Shown: in pieces, positions 48,111-57,709 of the stretch
How the letters are laid out: the number at the start of each line of letters is the position of its first letter
Position numbering within the stretch: the stretch's first letter is position 1
Assembly (NCBI RefSeq): GCF_020176695.1
Contig: NZ_JAIWIA010000004.1
Location: forward strand, 43,922-107,921
Reading direction: 5' to 3'
Source: Massilia sp. MS-15
Lineage (GTDB): Bacteria > Pseudomonadota > Gammaproteobacteria > Burkholderiales > Burkholderiaceae_D
DNA length: 64,000 nt
The notes under the pieces: model-generated
The model's database searches: none
The model's input: the letters and a program-made list of their open reading frames with translations, nothing else
What the model was told of the DNA's origin: nothing
Made by a program: the position numbers and the translations under genes

Positions 48111-48233
48111 TCAGTTCTGCTCCTGCTGCTTGCGTTCTGCCTTGGCTTCGGCTTCGGCCATGTCTTCCCTGAGCGCCCAGCGGCACACGAAGAGCACGGC
48201 AAACAGGTCGAGAGCCCAGAGAATTGATTCCAT
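48111..48233 (-). CDS. Small single-span membrane protein (40 residues)
   Basis: A 40-codon frame starting with ATG at 48233 ends 3 bp before the Wzy-like start. The product has a hydrophobic helix at about 3-19 (SILWALDLFAVLFVCRW) followed by a charged Ala/Glu/Lys/Gln tail to the C-terminus. It fills the gap between the glycosyltransferase and the ligase gene with no room for anything else, and its stop region supplies the ribosome site for the next gene. It may be a small partner of the Wzy-like protein or a coupling peptide. I know of no named family. Confidence 0.6.
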   Translation of the reverse strand: MESILWALDLFAVLFVCRWALREDMAEAEAKAERKQQEQN

Positions 48234-48253
48234 CGTCTTTGCGGGTAAACCCG

Positions 48254-49438
48254 TCAGCAGGCAAACGCCCGCGACGGCTGGCGCAGGCGCCGGTTGAGGA
48301 TATCGTCGAACAGCGCCAGCTGGCCGGACGTGGTGTCGTCCCAGCTGAAGCGCTCGGCGTAGCGGCGGGTAGCACTGCGGTCCGGATAATTGCTGCGCAG
48401 CGCATTGACGGCGTCGGCCACGCCCTGTGGCGTGCGCTCGGCCATCAGCACGCCGGCTTCCGGCGCGGCCACCACTTCCGGGGTGCCGTACACGCGGCTG
48501 GCCACCACCGGCGTGCCGCAGGCCATCGATTCGAGCAGCACGTTGGCCCAGCCTTCGCGCGAGGAGGCCAGCACCAGTGCGTCGGCGGCGCCGTAGTGCG
48601 CGCGCAGTTGCGCCTGCGGCACCGCGCCCAGGAAATCGACCCGTCCAGACACATCCAGGCGCGTGGCCAGGTCATGCAGCATCTGGCGGTTCGGGCCGTC
48701 CCCCGCCACCACCAGGCGCACGTCCGGCAGCAGGGGCAGGGCGCCGATGATCAGCTCCTGCGCCTTGACCGGCACCAGGTGACCCACGGTCAGCAGGGTG
48801 AAGGACTGGCCGGCGGCGCGTTCGGTCGGCCGGAACAGCTGCAGGTCGACGCCGTTGCGCAGCGAGGTGACGCGCTGCGCGTCCACGCCCAGCGCCACGA
48901 CTTCGTCGCGCAGCGCGTTGCAGACCGTGATCACGTGGTCGGCGCGGCGCGCGGCCCACAGGATCATGCGGCGCGGCAGGGGGAAGGTCGGCAGCAGCGT
49001 GATGTCCGAGCCGCGCGCCGTGATCACCAGCGGCTTGTTGAAGTGGCGCGCCAGCATCGCCGCGGCCACGCCGTCCGGATAAAAATAATGGGCATCGATC
49101 AGGTCGAAGTCGAACCCCTCGTCGATCAGGCGCCCGATGGCCGGCTTGACCGCCTGCGCCAGCAGGAAGGGCGCGACGTTCATGCCGATCTTCGGCAGCA
49201 CCGGGTAGCGCGGGTGGAGTACGGGGATCCCGTGGCGGTTCTCTTCGCGCGGCACCCGCGCCAGCCTGGCGTGCTCGCCGAAACGCGGGTTGGACGAGGG
49301 GAACCAGGCTACCGGCGCCATCACGCGCGCGTCGACCCGGCCGCTGGCGACCAGGTGGCGCAGGCGGGTTTCGACGAAGATGCCGTGGCCGGGCTTTTCC
49401 GTATTCGGGAACAGGGTGCTGAAAGTCAGGATCTTCAT
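48254..49438 (-). CDS. Glycosyltransferase family 4 protein
   Basis: This 394-residue GT-B protein opens with KILTFSTLFPNTEKPGHGIFVE and later has LVITARGSDITLLP. The C-terminal GT4 donor-site signature is ASSREGWANVLLESMACGTPVVASRVYGTPEVV (parts at about 300-330), with the E-x7-E motif. It should transfer one sugar of the repeat unit from a nucleotide donor. It overlaps the next upstream gene by 4 bp. Confidence 0.92.
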   Translation of the reverse strand: MKILTFSTLFPNTEKPGHGIFVETRLRHLVASGRVDARVMAPVAWFPSSNPRFGEHARLARVPREENRHGIPVLHPRYPVLPKIGMNVAPFLLAQAVKPAIGRLIDEGFDFDLIDAHYFYPDGVAAAMLARHFNKPLVITARGSDITLLPTFPLPRRMILWAARRADHVITVCNALRDEVVALGVDAQRVTSLRNGVDLQLFRPTERAAGQSFTLLTVGHLVPVKAQELIIGALPLLPDVRLVVAGDGPNRQMLHDLATRLDVSGRVDFLGAVPQAQLRAHYGAADALVLASSREGWANVLLESMACGTPVVASRVYGTPEVVAAPEAGVLMAERTPQGVADAVNALRSNYPDRSATRRYAERFSWDDTTSGQLALFDDILNRRLRQPSRAFAC

Positions 49439-50673
49439 GCAGCCTGCGATTCCACGGAACGGCCCGGCGCCTGCCTGGCAAGGCGGCCGTAGATGGCCTG
49501 GTAGCGCGCGACGCTGACCCGCCAGTTGCGCTCGCTCTCCACGTAGTGGCGCCCGGCCGCGCGCAGCGCCGGCCACAGGGTCTCGGCGCGCAGCAGGGCG
49601 CCCACCTTCTCGGCCAGCGAGGCCGGGTCGTCCGCCTTGAACAGCACCCCGGTCTTGCCGTCGGCAATCAGCTCGAGGTGGCCGCCGACGTCGGACGCGG
49701 CCAGGATGCGGCCCTGCGCCATCGCCTCGAGGGGCTTGAGCGGGGTGACCAGGTCGGTCAGGCGCATCGACAGGCGCGGGTAGACCAGCACGTCGAGCAG
49801 GTCGTAGTACTTCTGCACCTGCTCGTGCGGCACGCGGCCGGTGAACACCACCTTGTCCAGGATGCCGAGGTCCTGCGCCAGCTGGCGCAGCTGGGCGTCC
49901 TGCGGACCACCGCCAACCAGCAGCACGCGCAGGTCCGGTGCGTCCTGCACCAGCTGCGGCACCGCGCGCAGCAGGATGTCCAGGCCCTCGTAGGCGTAGA
50001 AGGAGCCGATGAAGCCGACCAGGCGCGCGCCCTGCAGGCCGAGCTGCGTCTTGAGTTCCTGGTCGGCGCTGCCGCCCACCGAGAACTTGTCGATGTCGAC
50101 CGCGTTCGGGATCACCGTGACCTTTTCGGCCGGGATGCCGCGCGCGACGATGTCGCGGCGCAGGCCTTCGCAGATGGTGGTGACGGCGTCGGCGCGCCGC
50201 AATGCCCAGGTTTCCAGCGCACGCGTGGCGCGGTAGCGCAGGCCGTTCTCGCTGCTGGTGCCGTGGTCGACCGCGGCGTCTTCCCAGAAGGCGCGCACTT
50301 CGTAGACCACCGGGATGCCGAAGCGCTTGCCGGCGCGCAGCGCGGCGACCGCGTTCAGGCTCGGCGAGTGTGCGTGCAGGATGTCGGGTTTGACTTGCGG
50401 GATGATCTCGGCCAGGCGCCTGGTCAGGCCGTCGATGACGGCCTTCTGGTTCAGCACCGGCAGCCTGGCCAGTGGGCCGGTCGAGACCGGGGTGCGGTAG
50501 AAGTGCAGGCCGTCCACCGTTTCCTCGCGCTGTTCGCCCGAGTTCTGCTTGGCGCCGGTGACGTGGAAGGTTTCCCAGCCGAGCGCGCGCTGTTCGCGCA
50601 GGATCGAGCGGGTACGGAAGGTGTAGCCGCTGTGCAGGGGGATCGAGTGATCCAGGACGTGAAGGACTCGCAT
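49435..50673 (-). CDS. PEP-CTERM/XrtA system glycosyltransferase (TIGR04063-like)
   Basis: This 412-residue GT-B family 4 protein matches the exosortase A-associated group beginning MRVLHVLDHSIPLHSGYTFR. It contains VYEVRAFWEDAAVDHGT near 135-150, VIPNAVDIDKF near 200-210 and the donor region LTPLKPLEAMAQGRILAA (about 300-320). Proline-rich or basic inserts are absent. It adds one sugar during repeat-unit assembly. The preceding gene in transcription order is the amidotransferase, 40 bp away. Confidence 0.92.
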   Translation of the reverse strand: MRVLHVLDHSIPLHSGYTFRTRSILREQRALGWETFHVTGAKQNSGEQREETVDGLHFYRTPVSTGPLARLPVLNQKAVIDGLTRRLAEIIPQVKPDILHAHSPSLNAVAALRAGKRFGIPVVYEVRAFWEDAAVDHGTSSENGLRYRATRALETWALRRADAVTTICEGLRRDIVARGIPAEKVTVIPNAVDIDKFSVGGSADQELKTQLGLQGARLVGFIGSFYAYEGLDILLRAVPQLVQDAPDLRVLLVGGGPQDAQLRQLAQDLGILDKVVFTGRVPHEQVQKYYDLLDVLVYPRLSMRLTDLVTPLKPLEAMAQGRILAASDVGGHLELIADGKTGVLFKADDPASLAEKVGALLRAETLWPALRAAGRHYVESERNWRVSVARYQAIYGRLARQAPGRSVESQAA

Positions 50674-50713
50674 GTCTTGTGTTCCGGTTGCGCTGTTCGT
50701 GTGTGGGTCTGGC

Positions 50714-52645
50714 TCAGGCGGCGGCCGCGATGGCGGGCGCCATGTCGCCTGCCGTGGCGCCGTTCTTGCGCAGGAAGGCGTCGAACATCAGCACCGACCA
50801 CAGCGTCGTGCTGTGGTCCTTGGCCGAGGACTGGTGTTCGTCCACCATCTGCTTGAGGAAAGCGGGGTTGAAGATGCCGGTGTCGAGCAGGGCCGGGTTG
50901 AGCACCGCGCGCCGCATGGCCTCGCGCAGCGGACCGCGCAGCCAGGCCGCCAGTGGAATCGAGAAACCCTGCTTCTTGCGGTACAGGATGTCGTCCGACA
51001 GGTAGGGCCGCAGCGCCTTCTTGAAGATGTGCTTGCCCTCGCCGTTGCGCAGCTTGCTGTTCGAGGGCAGGCCCGAGACCCATTCCACGAAGCGGTGGTC
51101 GAGCAGGGGCACGCGCACTTCCAGGGCGTGCGCCATGCTGGCGCGGTCGACCTTGGTCAGGATGTCGCCCGGCAGGTAGGTTTTCATGTCGAGGTACTGG
51201 ATCAGCGACAGCGGGTCGTCGGTCGGCGCGTTCCTTGCATAGCCGCGCATTACCTCGACCGCGCGGTAGCCCTGCAGCTTCTGCTTGAAGCCGTTCGAGA
51301 ACAGCTGGCCGCGGATGCGGTCGTTGTTGATCGACACGCCGTGGAAGTAGCCCTCGGTGAGGTCGCGCGCCAGCGCCTCGAAGGTGGTCTTGGCGCGGAA
51401 CATGCGCGGCGCCCAGTCGGCCTTCGGATAGACCGCGCCCAGCACGCCGAACACCGGCTTGCGCACCGCCAGCGGCAGCAACGAGCGCACCCGGTGTTCG
51501 CCCATCGCCATGCGGTGGCGGCGGTAGCCGGCGAAGTTCTCGTCGCCGCCGTCGCCCGACAGCGCCACCGTGACGCGCTTCCTGGCCAGCTGGCAGACGC
51601 GGTAGGTCGGAATCGCCGAGCTGTCGGCATAGGGTTCGTCGTACAGCGCGGCCAGGGTGTCGAGCAGGCCGTAGTCGTCCTTGTCCACCGTCTCGCACTG
51701 GTGCTTCGTCTTGTACTGCTCGGCCACCTGGCGCGCGTACTCCGACTCGTCGAAAGCCGGATCGTTGAAGGCGATCGAGCAGGTATTGACCGGACCCTCG
51801 GTGACGCCGGCCATCATGGCCACCACCGCGCTCGAATCGACACCGCCGGACAGGAAGGCGCCCAGCGGTACGTCCGCGATCAGGTGGCTCTGCACCGCTT
51901 CACGCAGGCGCTCGATCAGCTGCGCTTCCATGTCCTGCTCGCTCATGGCGCCGTGCGGCTTGAACGGCACGTCCCAGAACTGCTTCGGCGCCGGCAACGG
52001 CTGGCCCACGCGCAGGGTCAGGGTGTGGCCCGGCTGCAGCTTCTTCGCGCCGGTGAAGATGGTGCGCGGTTCCGGCACGTAGCCGTAGGCGAAGTATTCC
52101 TCGACCGCCAGCGGATCGATCTCGCGCTTCAGGCCTGGGAGGGTCAGGAGCGACTTCAGCTCGGAGCCGAAGGCGAACATGCCGTCGTCCAGCAGCGCGT
52201 AGTGCATCGGCTTGATGCCGATGCGGTCGCGCGCCAGGAACAATGTCTGGCGCGGGCGGTCCCAGATGGCAAACGCGAACATGCCGCGCAGGTGGCCGAC
52301 ACAATCCTCGCCCCATTGCTCGTAGGCGTGGACAATGGTTTCGCTGTCCGACGGGGTGCGGAACACGTGGCCCAGGCCCTGCAGTTCGGCACGCAGCTCG
52401 CGGTAGTTATAGATCTCGCCGTTGAACACCAGGGCGATGCTCTCGTCCTCGTTGAACAGGGGCTGCAGGCCGGCTTCGAGCGCGATGATCGACAGGCGGC
52501 GGTGGCCGAAGGCCAGGCCCGGCTCGAGGTGCAGGTCGCCTTCCACCGGTCCGCGGTGGAACTGGCTCTCGTTCATCCGGTGCAGTACGTCGCGATCGAT
52601 GGCGCGGCCGCCCTGCATGTCAAAAATTCCTACTATTCCGCACAT
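50714..52645 (-). CDS. Asparagine synthase-like amidotransferase, exosortase A system-associated (TIGR03108-like)
   Basis: This 643-residue class II glutamine amidotransferase has the nucleophile C2 (MCGIVGIFD), the glutaminase domain to about 200 (with LVFNGEIYNYRELR) and the synthetase domain with the ATP-loop LSGGVDSS near 270. Relatives in polysaccharide loci amidate a carboxyl group, typically a uronic acid, using glutamine and ATP. TviB/TviC in the same locus would supply the uronic acid. It overlaps the glycosyltransferase upstream by 13 bp. Confidence 0.93.
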   Translation of the reverse strand: MCGIVGIFDMQGGRAIDRDVLHRMNESQFHRGPVEGDLHLEPGLAFGHRRLSIIALEAGLQPLFNEDESIALVFNGEIYNYRELRAELQGLGHVFRTPSDSETIVHAYEQWGEDCVGHLRGMFAFAIWDRPRQTLFLARDRIGIKPMHYALLDDGMFAFGSELKSLLTLPGLKREIDPLAVEEYFAYGYVPEPRTIFTGAKKLQPGHTLTLRVGQPLPAPKQFWDVPFKPHGAMSEQDMEAQLIERLREAVQSHLIADVPLGAFLSGGVDSSAVVAMMAGVTEGPVNTCSIAFNDPAFDESEYARQVAEQYKTKHQCETVDKDDYGLLDTLAALYDEPYADSSAIPTYRVCQLARKRVTVALSGDGGDENFAGYRRHRMAMGEHRVRSLLPLAVRKPVFGVLGAVYPKADWAPRMFRAKTTFEALARDLTEGYFHGVSINNDRIRGQLFSNGFKQKLQGYRAVEVMRGYARNAPTDDPLSLIQYLDMKTYLPGDILTKVDRASMAHALEVRVPLLDHRFVEWVSGLPSNSKLRNGEGKHIFKKALRPYLSDDILYRKKQGFSIPLAAWLRGPLREAMRRAVLNPALLDTGIFNPAFLKQMVDEHQSSAKDHSTTLWSVLMFDAFLRKNGATAGDMAPAIAAAA

Positions 52646-53835
52646 GGGGTGATCGCCTTATTTGGGGTACTTGGTGTTGTCTTGGTCTGGCACAGCTCGT
52701 CGTACAGGGCGACGTAGGCGGCCAGCATCGCATGCATGCTGTATTGCTGTTCGACGCGCGCGCGGCCGGCGGCACCGTGGCGGCGCGCCAGCGCAGGCTC
52801 GCGCACATAAGTGGCGATCGCGGCGGCGAGCGCCTGCGGATCGCGCGGCGGCACCAGGCTACCGCTGACGCCCTGCTCGATCAGGTCGGGGATGCCGCCG
52901 ACCGCGGTGGCGGCCACCGGCAGGCCGCTGGCCATCGCCTCGAGCAGGGTGACCGGTGTGCCTTCGGCGATCGAGGACAGCGCGAACAGCGAGAAACTGC
53001 GCATCACCGGCGCCACGTCGCTGCGCGCGCCGGCGAACCAGACGCTGTCCTGCAGGCCGCTGGCGGCCACCTGGGCCGCCAGGGCCGGGCGCAGCGGGCC
53101 GTCGCCGACCAGCACCAGGCGCAGCGGCGCGTCCGGCAGCTGGCGGCGCAGGATGGCGAAGGCCTCGACCAGGGTGGCCTGGTCCTTGACGTCCTGCAGG
53201 CGTCCGACGGTGCCGATCACGAAGGCGGCCGGGTCGTCCTGCCAGGGCTCGGCCGCATCGTTCGCACCGGGCAGCCCGGGGCGGAAGCGTTCGGTGTCCA
53301 CGCCATTGTCGATCAGCTGCAGCCTGGCGCGCGGAATGCGCACCACGCGCTCCAGCCAGCCGTGCAGGTCGCGCGAGACCGGCACGTAGCGGTCGATGCA
53401 GGGCGCCAGCAGGCGCCGTAGCAGGTTGTGCTTCGGATTCACGCCTTGCGGGTCGCGCGCGTCGCGGCCATGTTCGGCGTGCACGCGCACCGGCACGCCA
53501 GCCAGCCAGGCGGTGGCCGCGTACTCGATGGTGCCGAGGTTGTAGGTGTGCAGGATGCGCGGGCGCAGGCGGCGCAGCAGCCGGAACAGGTCGGCGTGGG
53601 TGCCCAGGCCCAGGCCGGCCGGCTTGTGCAGCGCGAACAGGGCGACCCCGGGACGCGTGATGCGCTGGGCGAAATCCGTGTAGTCGGTCAGGCAGATCAC
53701 GGCGTGGCGGTAGCGGCCGGGCGGCATGCGGTTGATGGTATCGACCAGCAGCGTCTCCAGGCCGCCGATGTCCAGGCGGTAGATCAGGTGCGCGACCAGC
53801 GGCGGCTGCGGCACGGTGTCCGGCATGGACTTCAT
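52633..53835 (-). CDS. PEP-CTERM/XrtA system glycosyltransferase (TIGR03088-like)
   Basis: This 400-residue GT-B family 4 protein begins with HLIYRLDIGGLETLLVDTIN, the signature of the exosortase A sugar transferase 2 group. The C-terminal domain has VGTVGRLQDVKDQATLVEAF, ALSSIAEGTPVTLLEAMASG and GIPDLIEQG. It starts 1 bp after the exosortase stop and overlaps the amidotransferase by 13 bp, so the three are tightly coupled. It should add a hexose or hexosamine to the growing repeat unit. Confidence 0.92.
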   Translation of the reverse strand: MKSMPDTVPQPPLVAHLIYRLDIGGLETLLVDTINRMPPGRYRHAVICLTDYTDFAQRITRPGVALFALHKPAGLGLGTHADLFRLLRRLRPRILHTYNLGTIEYAATAWLAGVPVRVHAEHGRDARDPQGVNPKHNLLRRLLAPCIDRYVPVSRDLHGWLERVVRIPRARLQLIDNGVDTERFRPGLPGANDAAEPWQDDPAAFVIGTVGRLQDVKDQATLVEAFAILRRQLPDAPLRLVLVGDGPLRPALAAQVAASGLQDSVWFAGARSDVAPVMRSFSLFALSSIAEGTPVTLLEAMASGLPVAATAVGGIPDLIEQGVSGSLVPPRDPQALAAAIATYVREPALARRHGAAGRARVEQQYSMHAMLAAYVALYDELCQTKTTPSTPNKAITPCAE

Positions 53836-53836
53836 T

Positions 53837-55405
53837 TCAAGGTCCCCGCGCCGCCACCAGGGCCGCGTCCACGGCGCCGAAGTTCTGCATCACGAAGGCG
53901 CGCAGCGCGGCGCGCGCCGCGTCGCGGCCGTCGCCGGCCGGCGCCGCCAGCGCCACCAGGGCGCCGTCGTCGCCGCGGAACAGCAGCTTGCCCTGGGCCT
54001 GGCGCAGCTTGCCGGCCACGTTGCTGGCGGTGTACTGGCCGTCGACCCACATCAGCTGCCACACCAGCAGCGGGCTGCCGGGGCCGTTCAACACAGTCTC
54101 GCGCAGGGCCAGCGTGCGTCCGTTCGCCTGTTCGGTGCGCAGCGAAGAGCTGACCGCGTGCCACGGCGACTTCTCGCCGGCCAGGCGGTTGACGGAGCTG
54201 ATCAGGCCTTTCTGCTTGCTCTGGTTGCGGTAGTACAGCAGCTGCAGCTGCACCGGGCGGCCGTCCGGCGCCTGGTACACGCGCATCAGGCGCGCGTCCG
54301 GCGCCATGTAGTGCACTTCCCAGTCGGCGAAGCCGCTGCCCGGGGGCCAGGCGACGCCCGGCTCGGCCAGCGCCACCGGCTGCGGATTGTGGTTGGCGCG
54401 GTCGTTGAAGGCGGCGAAGGCCGGCCAGACGGCGGCCAGGGCCACCACTGCGATCGCCATCGGGACCAGCGAAGCGGCGCGGCTGGCGCTACCTGCTTCG
54501 TGCGCCACGGGTGCGGCGGCGGCAGCGGCTTCGGCCGGCGTCTGCTCGTCCTCGCGCCAGTAGCTGCCGATCCAGAACATGATGAACATGATCAGGCCGA
54601 AGAACACCCAGCCGTAGACCAGGTGGTCGACGCCGGTGGCCAGCTCCATGCCGCTCAGGTGGCCGGTCATGACGATGCCGTAGGCGCGCAGCCAGTTGGC
54701 GACGATCGGCACCACGATCGACAGGCCGATGAACACCAGGCGGCGGCGGTTGGACCGGTAGGTGAGATAGGCGTACAGGCAGCCCAGCGTGATCGAGGAA
54801 ATCAGGTAGCGGATGCCGCTGCAGGCTTCCACCACCGACCAGCTGCCGGTGGGCAGTTCGAAGCGGTTGCCGTTACGCAGCACCGGGATGCCGGAAGCCT
54901 GGACCGCCCACACGGTGAAGTCGGCCGTGTAGTTGATGAGGGGCGCAACGAAGATCTCGCCGAAGGGCACGGCGAACAGCAGGAACAGCAGCGGGAAGGT
55001 GAACTTCGAGGCCAGGCGCGGTCCGAGCAGGGTCAGGGCCGCCAGCGGGAACATCGACACGAAGGCATACTGCATCACCACCTGCACGTCGCCCATGCGG
55101 CCGGCCAGCCAGACGGCGCCGGCGCCGGCCAGCAGCACCAGGCCGGGCGCCCAGGGGCGCGCCGGCAGCTGCGCGAACCAGGCGCGCTGGCGCCAGATCA
55201 GGGCCAGGCTGATCGGCAGGATCACGTAGCCGTGGGCGAAGGTCTCGGAGCTGTTCCAGATCGCCACCATCGAGGCGGCGGTGGAGAAGTACAGCAGGAA
55301 GGGCGCCAGCAGGGCCAGTACCAGCGGCAGGTAGTTGGCACGCAGCGGCGCTGCGGGAACGTCCAGATTGGTCCGGGCCAGGCCGGGTGGCGGTGTCAGA
55401 TGCAT
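53837..55405 (-). CDS. xrtA: Exosortase A with C-terminal EpsI domain
   Basis: This 522-residue protein has an eight-span exosortase domain (about 20-295) with the full catalytic triad C195 (VVEACSGIRYL), R240 (NWLRAYG) and H261 (VDHLVYG). An EpsI-type periplasmic domain (about 310-510) follows, as is normal for the XrtA class. It would cleave PEP-CTERM sorting signals and attach the released proteins to a membrane or extracellular glycan. It overlaps the glycosyltransferase upstream by 10 bp. No PEP-CTERM substrate is visible in this window. Confidence 0.96.
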   Translation of the reverse strand: MHLTPPPGLARTNLDVPAAPLRANYLPLVLALLAPFLLYFSTAASMVAIWNSSETFAHGYVILPISLALIWRQRAWFAQLPARPWAPGLVLLAGAGAVWLAGRMGDVQVVMQYAFVSMFPLAALTLLGPRLASKFTFPLLFLLFAVPFGEIFVAPLINYTADFTVWAVQASGIPVLRNGNRFELPTGSWSVVEACSGIRYLISSITLGCLYAYLTYRSNRRRLVFIGLSIVVPIVANWLRAYGIVMTGHLSGMELATGVDHLVYGWVFFGLIMFIMFWIGSYWREDEQTPAEAAAAAAPVAHEAGSASRAASLVPMAIAVVALAAVWPAFAAFNDRANHNPQPVALAEPGVAWPPGSGFADWEVHYMAPDARLMRVYQAPDGRPVQLQLLYYRNQSKQKGLISSVNRLAGEKSPWHAVSSSLRTEQANGRTLALRETVLNGPGSPLLVWQLMWVDGQYTASNVAGKLRQAQGKLLFRGDDGALVALAAPAGDGRDAARAALRAFVMQNFGAVDAALVAARGP

Positions 55406-56589
55406 TCCAGTCGCTCCCCGATACAGGCCAGGTTGCTCGGCCAGCTATATTTGCGTTCGACCCTGGCGCGCGCGGCCAGGCCCATCTCGTTGCCGCTGCG
55501 CGCCAGCAGGGCGGCCACGGCGTCGGTGAAGCCGGCCGCGTCCTGGGCCAGCACCAGCTCGCGGCCTGGTTCGGCCTCGATGCCTTCCAGCGCCTGCGGC
55601 GACACCACCACCGGGGTGGCCATCGCCATCGCTTCCAGCACCTTGTTCTGGATCCCGCGCGCGATGCGCAGCGGCGCCACCGCGCAGCGCGCATGCGCGA
55701 TGTAGGGGCGCACGTCCGGTACGGTGCCGGTGACCACGATGTTCGGCTGCTTGGCCAGTTCCAGCACCGACGGGGCCGGGCGGGCGCCGACGATGTAGAA
55801 GCGCAGTTCCGGGAAACGCTTGCGCAGCAGCGGCATCACGTCAAGCGCGAACCACTGCACCGCGTCCACGTTCGGCCAGTAGTCCATGGCGCCGGTGAAC
55901 ACGATGGCCTGCTCGCCTTCCTTGAACGGAGAGGGACCGGCGGCGGCCGGCGAGAAGTAATCGGTATCGACCCCGTTGCTGAAGAAGCCGATGCGGGCGT
56001 CGCTTTCCGGCGCCAGCTGGCGGAACAGGTCGGCCTCCGGGGCCGACATGAACAGCGAGGCGTCATATTCGCGCGCCACCTGGCGCTCGTAGGACAGCAG
56101 CTGGCGCGCCTCGTGGCGGTACAGCCAGCTCATGGGCCAGGATTTCTTGTCGGCGTACTGGCGCCACTTGTCCGAGTCGACGTCGCAGAAATCGACCACG
56201 CGGCGCGCGTTCGGGTACTTGTCGGCGTACTGCGCCATCGCCGAGGAGAACACCAGCACGCGCTGGATGCCGTGCGCGGCGACGGTCTGGTCGACCCAGC
56301 GCGCCAGGCCGGCATCGCGGTAGTAGTCGAGCGAGAGCGAACGGTTCCTGACCAGGGCCTTCATGCTGCGCACGCGGGCCAGCAGCGGGTTCAGGGCCGC
56401 GAAATGGCTGCTCGCGCACATCTTCTCGACGGTCGGCACATGCTGCCAGTCGTCCGCGTCGTCCACGAAGGTGGCCAGGTGCACCCGGTAGTCGCGCGCC
56501 AGGTGCTTGAGCAGGTGATAGGAGCGGATCTTGTCGCCCTTGTTGGGCGGGTAGGGGATCCGGTGGATCAGGAGCAGCAGGTCTTCCAC
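55396..56589 (-). CDS. PEP-CTERM/XrtA system glycosyltransferase (TIGR03087-like)
   Basis: This 397-residue GT-B protein begins with GTG and the segment LLLIHRIPYPPNKGDKIRSY, the signature of exosortase A sugar transferase 1. It has FCDVDSDKWRQYA near 133-145, FFSNGVDTDYF near 200-210 and IARGIQNKVLEAMAMATPVVV near 305-325. It should act at the cytoplasmic face. The start lies 3 bp after the FemAB stop (56593). Confidence 0.93.
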   Translation of the reverse strand: MEDLLLLIHRIPYPPNKGDKIRSYHLLKHLARDYRVHLATFVDDADDWQHVPTVEKMCASSHFAALNPLLARVRSMKALVRNRSLSLDYYRDAGLARWVDQTVAAHGIQRVLVFSSAMAQYADKYPNARRVVDFCDVDSDKWRQYADKKSWPMSWLYRHEARQLLSYERQVAREYDASLFMSAPEADLFRQLAPESDARIGFFSNGVDTDYFSPAAAGPSPFKEGEQAIVFTGAMDYWPNVDAVQWFALDVMPLLRKRFPELRFYIVGARPAPSVLELAKQPNIVVTGTVPDVRPYIAHARCAVAPLRIARGIQNKVLEAMAMATPVVVSPQALEGIEAEPGRELVLAQDAAGFTDAVAALLARSGNEMGLAARARVERKYSWPSNLACIGERLECI

Positions 56590-56592
56590 GTC

Positions 56593-57690
56593 TTATCCCA
56601 GGTTGCGCACGATGTAGGGGCCGAGGAAGTTCGCCACCGGCAGCGGCAGCTTCTTCCACATCTTGATGAACAGCTGGTACTTCGGATTCAGCGGATTGTT
56701 GTCCGGCAACTGGTCGGCACCATACAGCTTGTATTCATAGGGCAGCGGCGTGGCGGTGAAGCCCCAGTTCTTCTTGAAGTCGTAGGCGCCTGTGCCCAGC
56801 TTGCTGCGGCCATAGTCGAAGATACGGCATCCGCGGGCGCTGGCTGCCTGCATCAGGTTCCAGTACATGAAGTCGTTGCCGGCCACTTCGCGCGCCAGGT
56901 CCATGCCGCCGCCGTAGTAGGGCACGACTTCGTCGCGCCAGTAGAAGGACAGCACCGAGGCCACCAGCCGGTCGTCGCTCGTGTAGATGCTGCGCACCTC
57001 GCACTCGTCGCCGAAGACCTGCTGCAGCAGGGCGAAGTATTTTTTCGGGAACACCGGGGTACCCAGGCGCAGCACGCTGTTGGCATAGGCCTCGAACATG
57101 CGGTCGACGTTGTCTTCCACGACACCCTTCAGGCCCAGCTTGATCCCCTTGCGCACCATGGCGCGCTGCTTGCGCGGGATGGCGTTCAGGTTGGCCTCGT
57201 CGTCGCCCGAAATCTCCTTGCGGAAGGTGACGTACAGTTCCTTGGTGTGCCAGCTCGGGTCGTCCGGGTGGGCGCGCTGCATGCCGCGGTATTCGAGGTG
57301 GCCCACGCCCAGCTCGCGTGCCAGCTTGTCGGCGGCTTCGTCGAGCAGGCGGCGCGCGCCGTCGTCGATGGCGGCTACCCCGCCGTACACGCAGAAGGGC
57401 ATGGCGCCGAGCGAATGGCCGAACAGGCGGCTCTTGATTTGCGCCAGCGGCAGCACGCCCTGGATCTGGCCGTCCTGCTGCACGTAATAGAACCAGGTCT
57501 TGATGCCGAAGGATGCCTCGATGACCCGCTGCCAGCCCGACAGGTGGAAGAAGGTGGCGTCCGGGCAGGCCCGGACAAAGGCATCCCAGCGGGCGCGTTC
57601 CTGCGGCTGCAGCAGGTGCAGCGTCTGGGGGCCGGCGGCCGGCGCCGGTGCGGCGCGCCTGGCTTGCGAGGCTTCGATGATCGAGTTCAT
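56593..57690 (-). CDS. FemAB family XrtA/PEP-CTERM-associated protein (TIGR03019-like)
   Basis: This 365-residue protein is a FemAB-type double GNAT. It has the WDAFVRACPDATFFHLSGW segment near 34-52, FGHSLGAMPFCVYGG near 95-110 and the late DFMYWNLMQAASARGCRIFDYGRSK near 270-295. FemAB enzymes add amino acids from aminoacyl-tRNA; here the likely target is a precursor or acceptor of the glycan, which is inference. It is 20 bp downstream of the deacetylase stop. Confidence 0.92.
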   Translation of the reverse strand: MNSIIEASQARRAAPAPAAGPQTLHLLQPQERARWDAFVRACPDATFFHLSGWQRVIEASFGIKTWFYYVQQDGQIQGVLPLAQIKSRLFGHSLGAMPFCVYGGVAAIDDGARRLLDEAADKLARELGVGHLEYRGMQRAHPDDPSWHTKELYVTFRKEISGDDEANLNAIPRKQRAMVRKGIKLGLKGVVEDNVDRMFEAYANSVLRLGTPVFPKKYFALLQQVFGDECEVRSIYTSDDRLVASVLSFYWRDEVVPYYGGGMDLAREVAGNDFMYWNLMQAASARGCRIFDYGRSKLGTGAYDFKKNWGFTATPLPYEYKLYGADQLPDNNPLNPKYQLFIKMWKKLPLPVANFLGPYIVRNLG

Positions 57691-57709
57691 GGGTGCGTTC
57701 GGGTGACGG

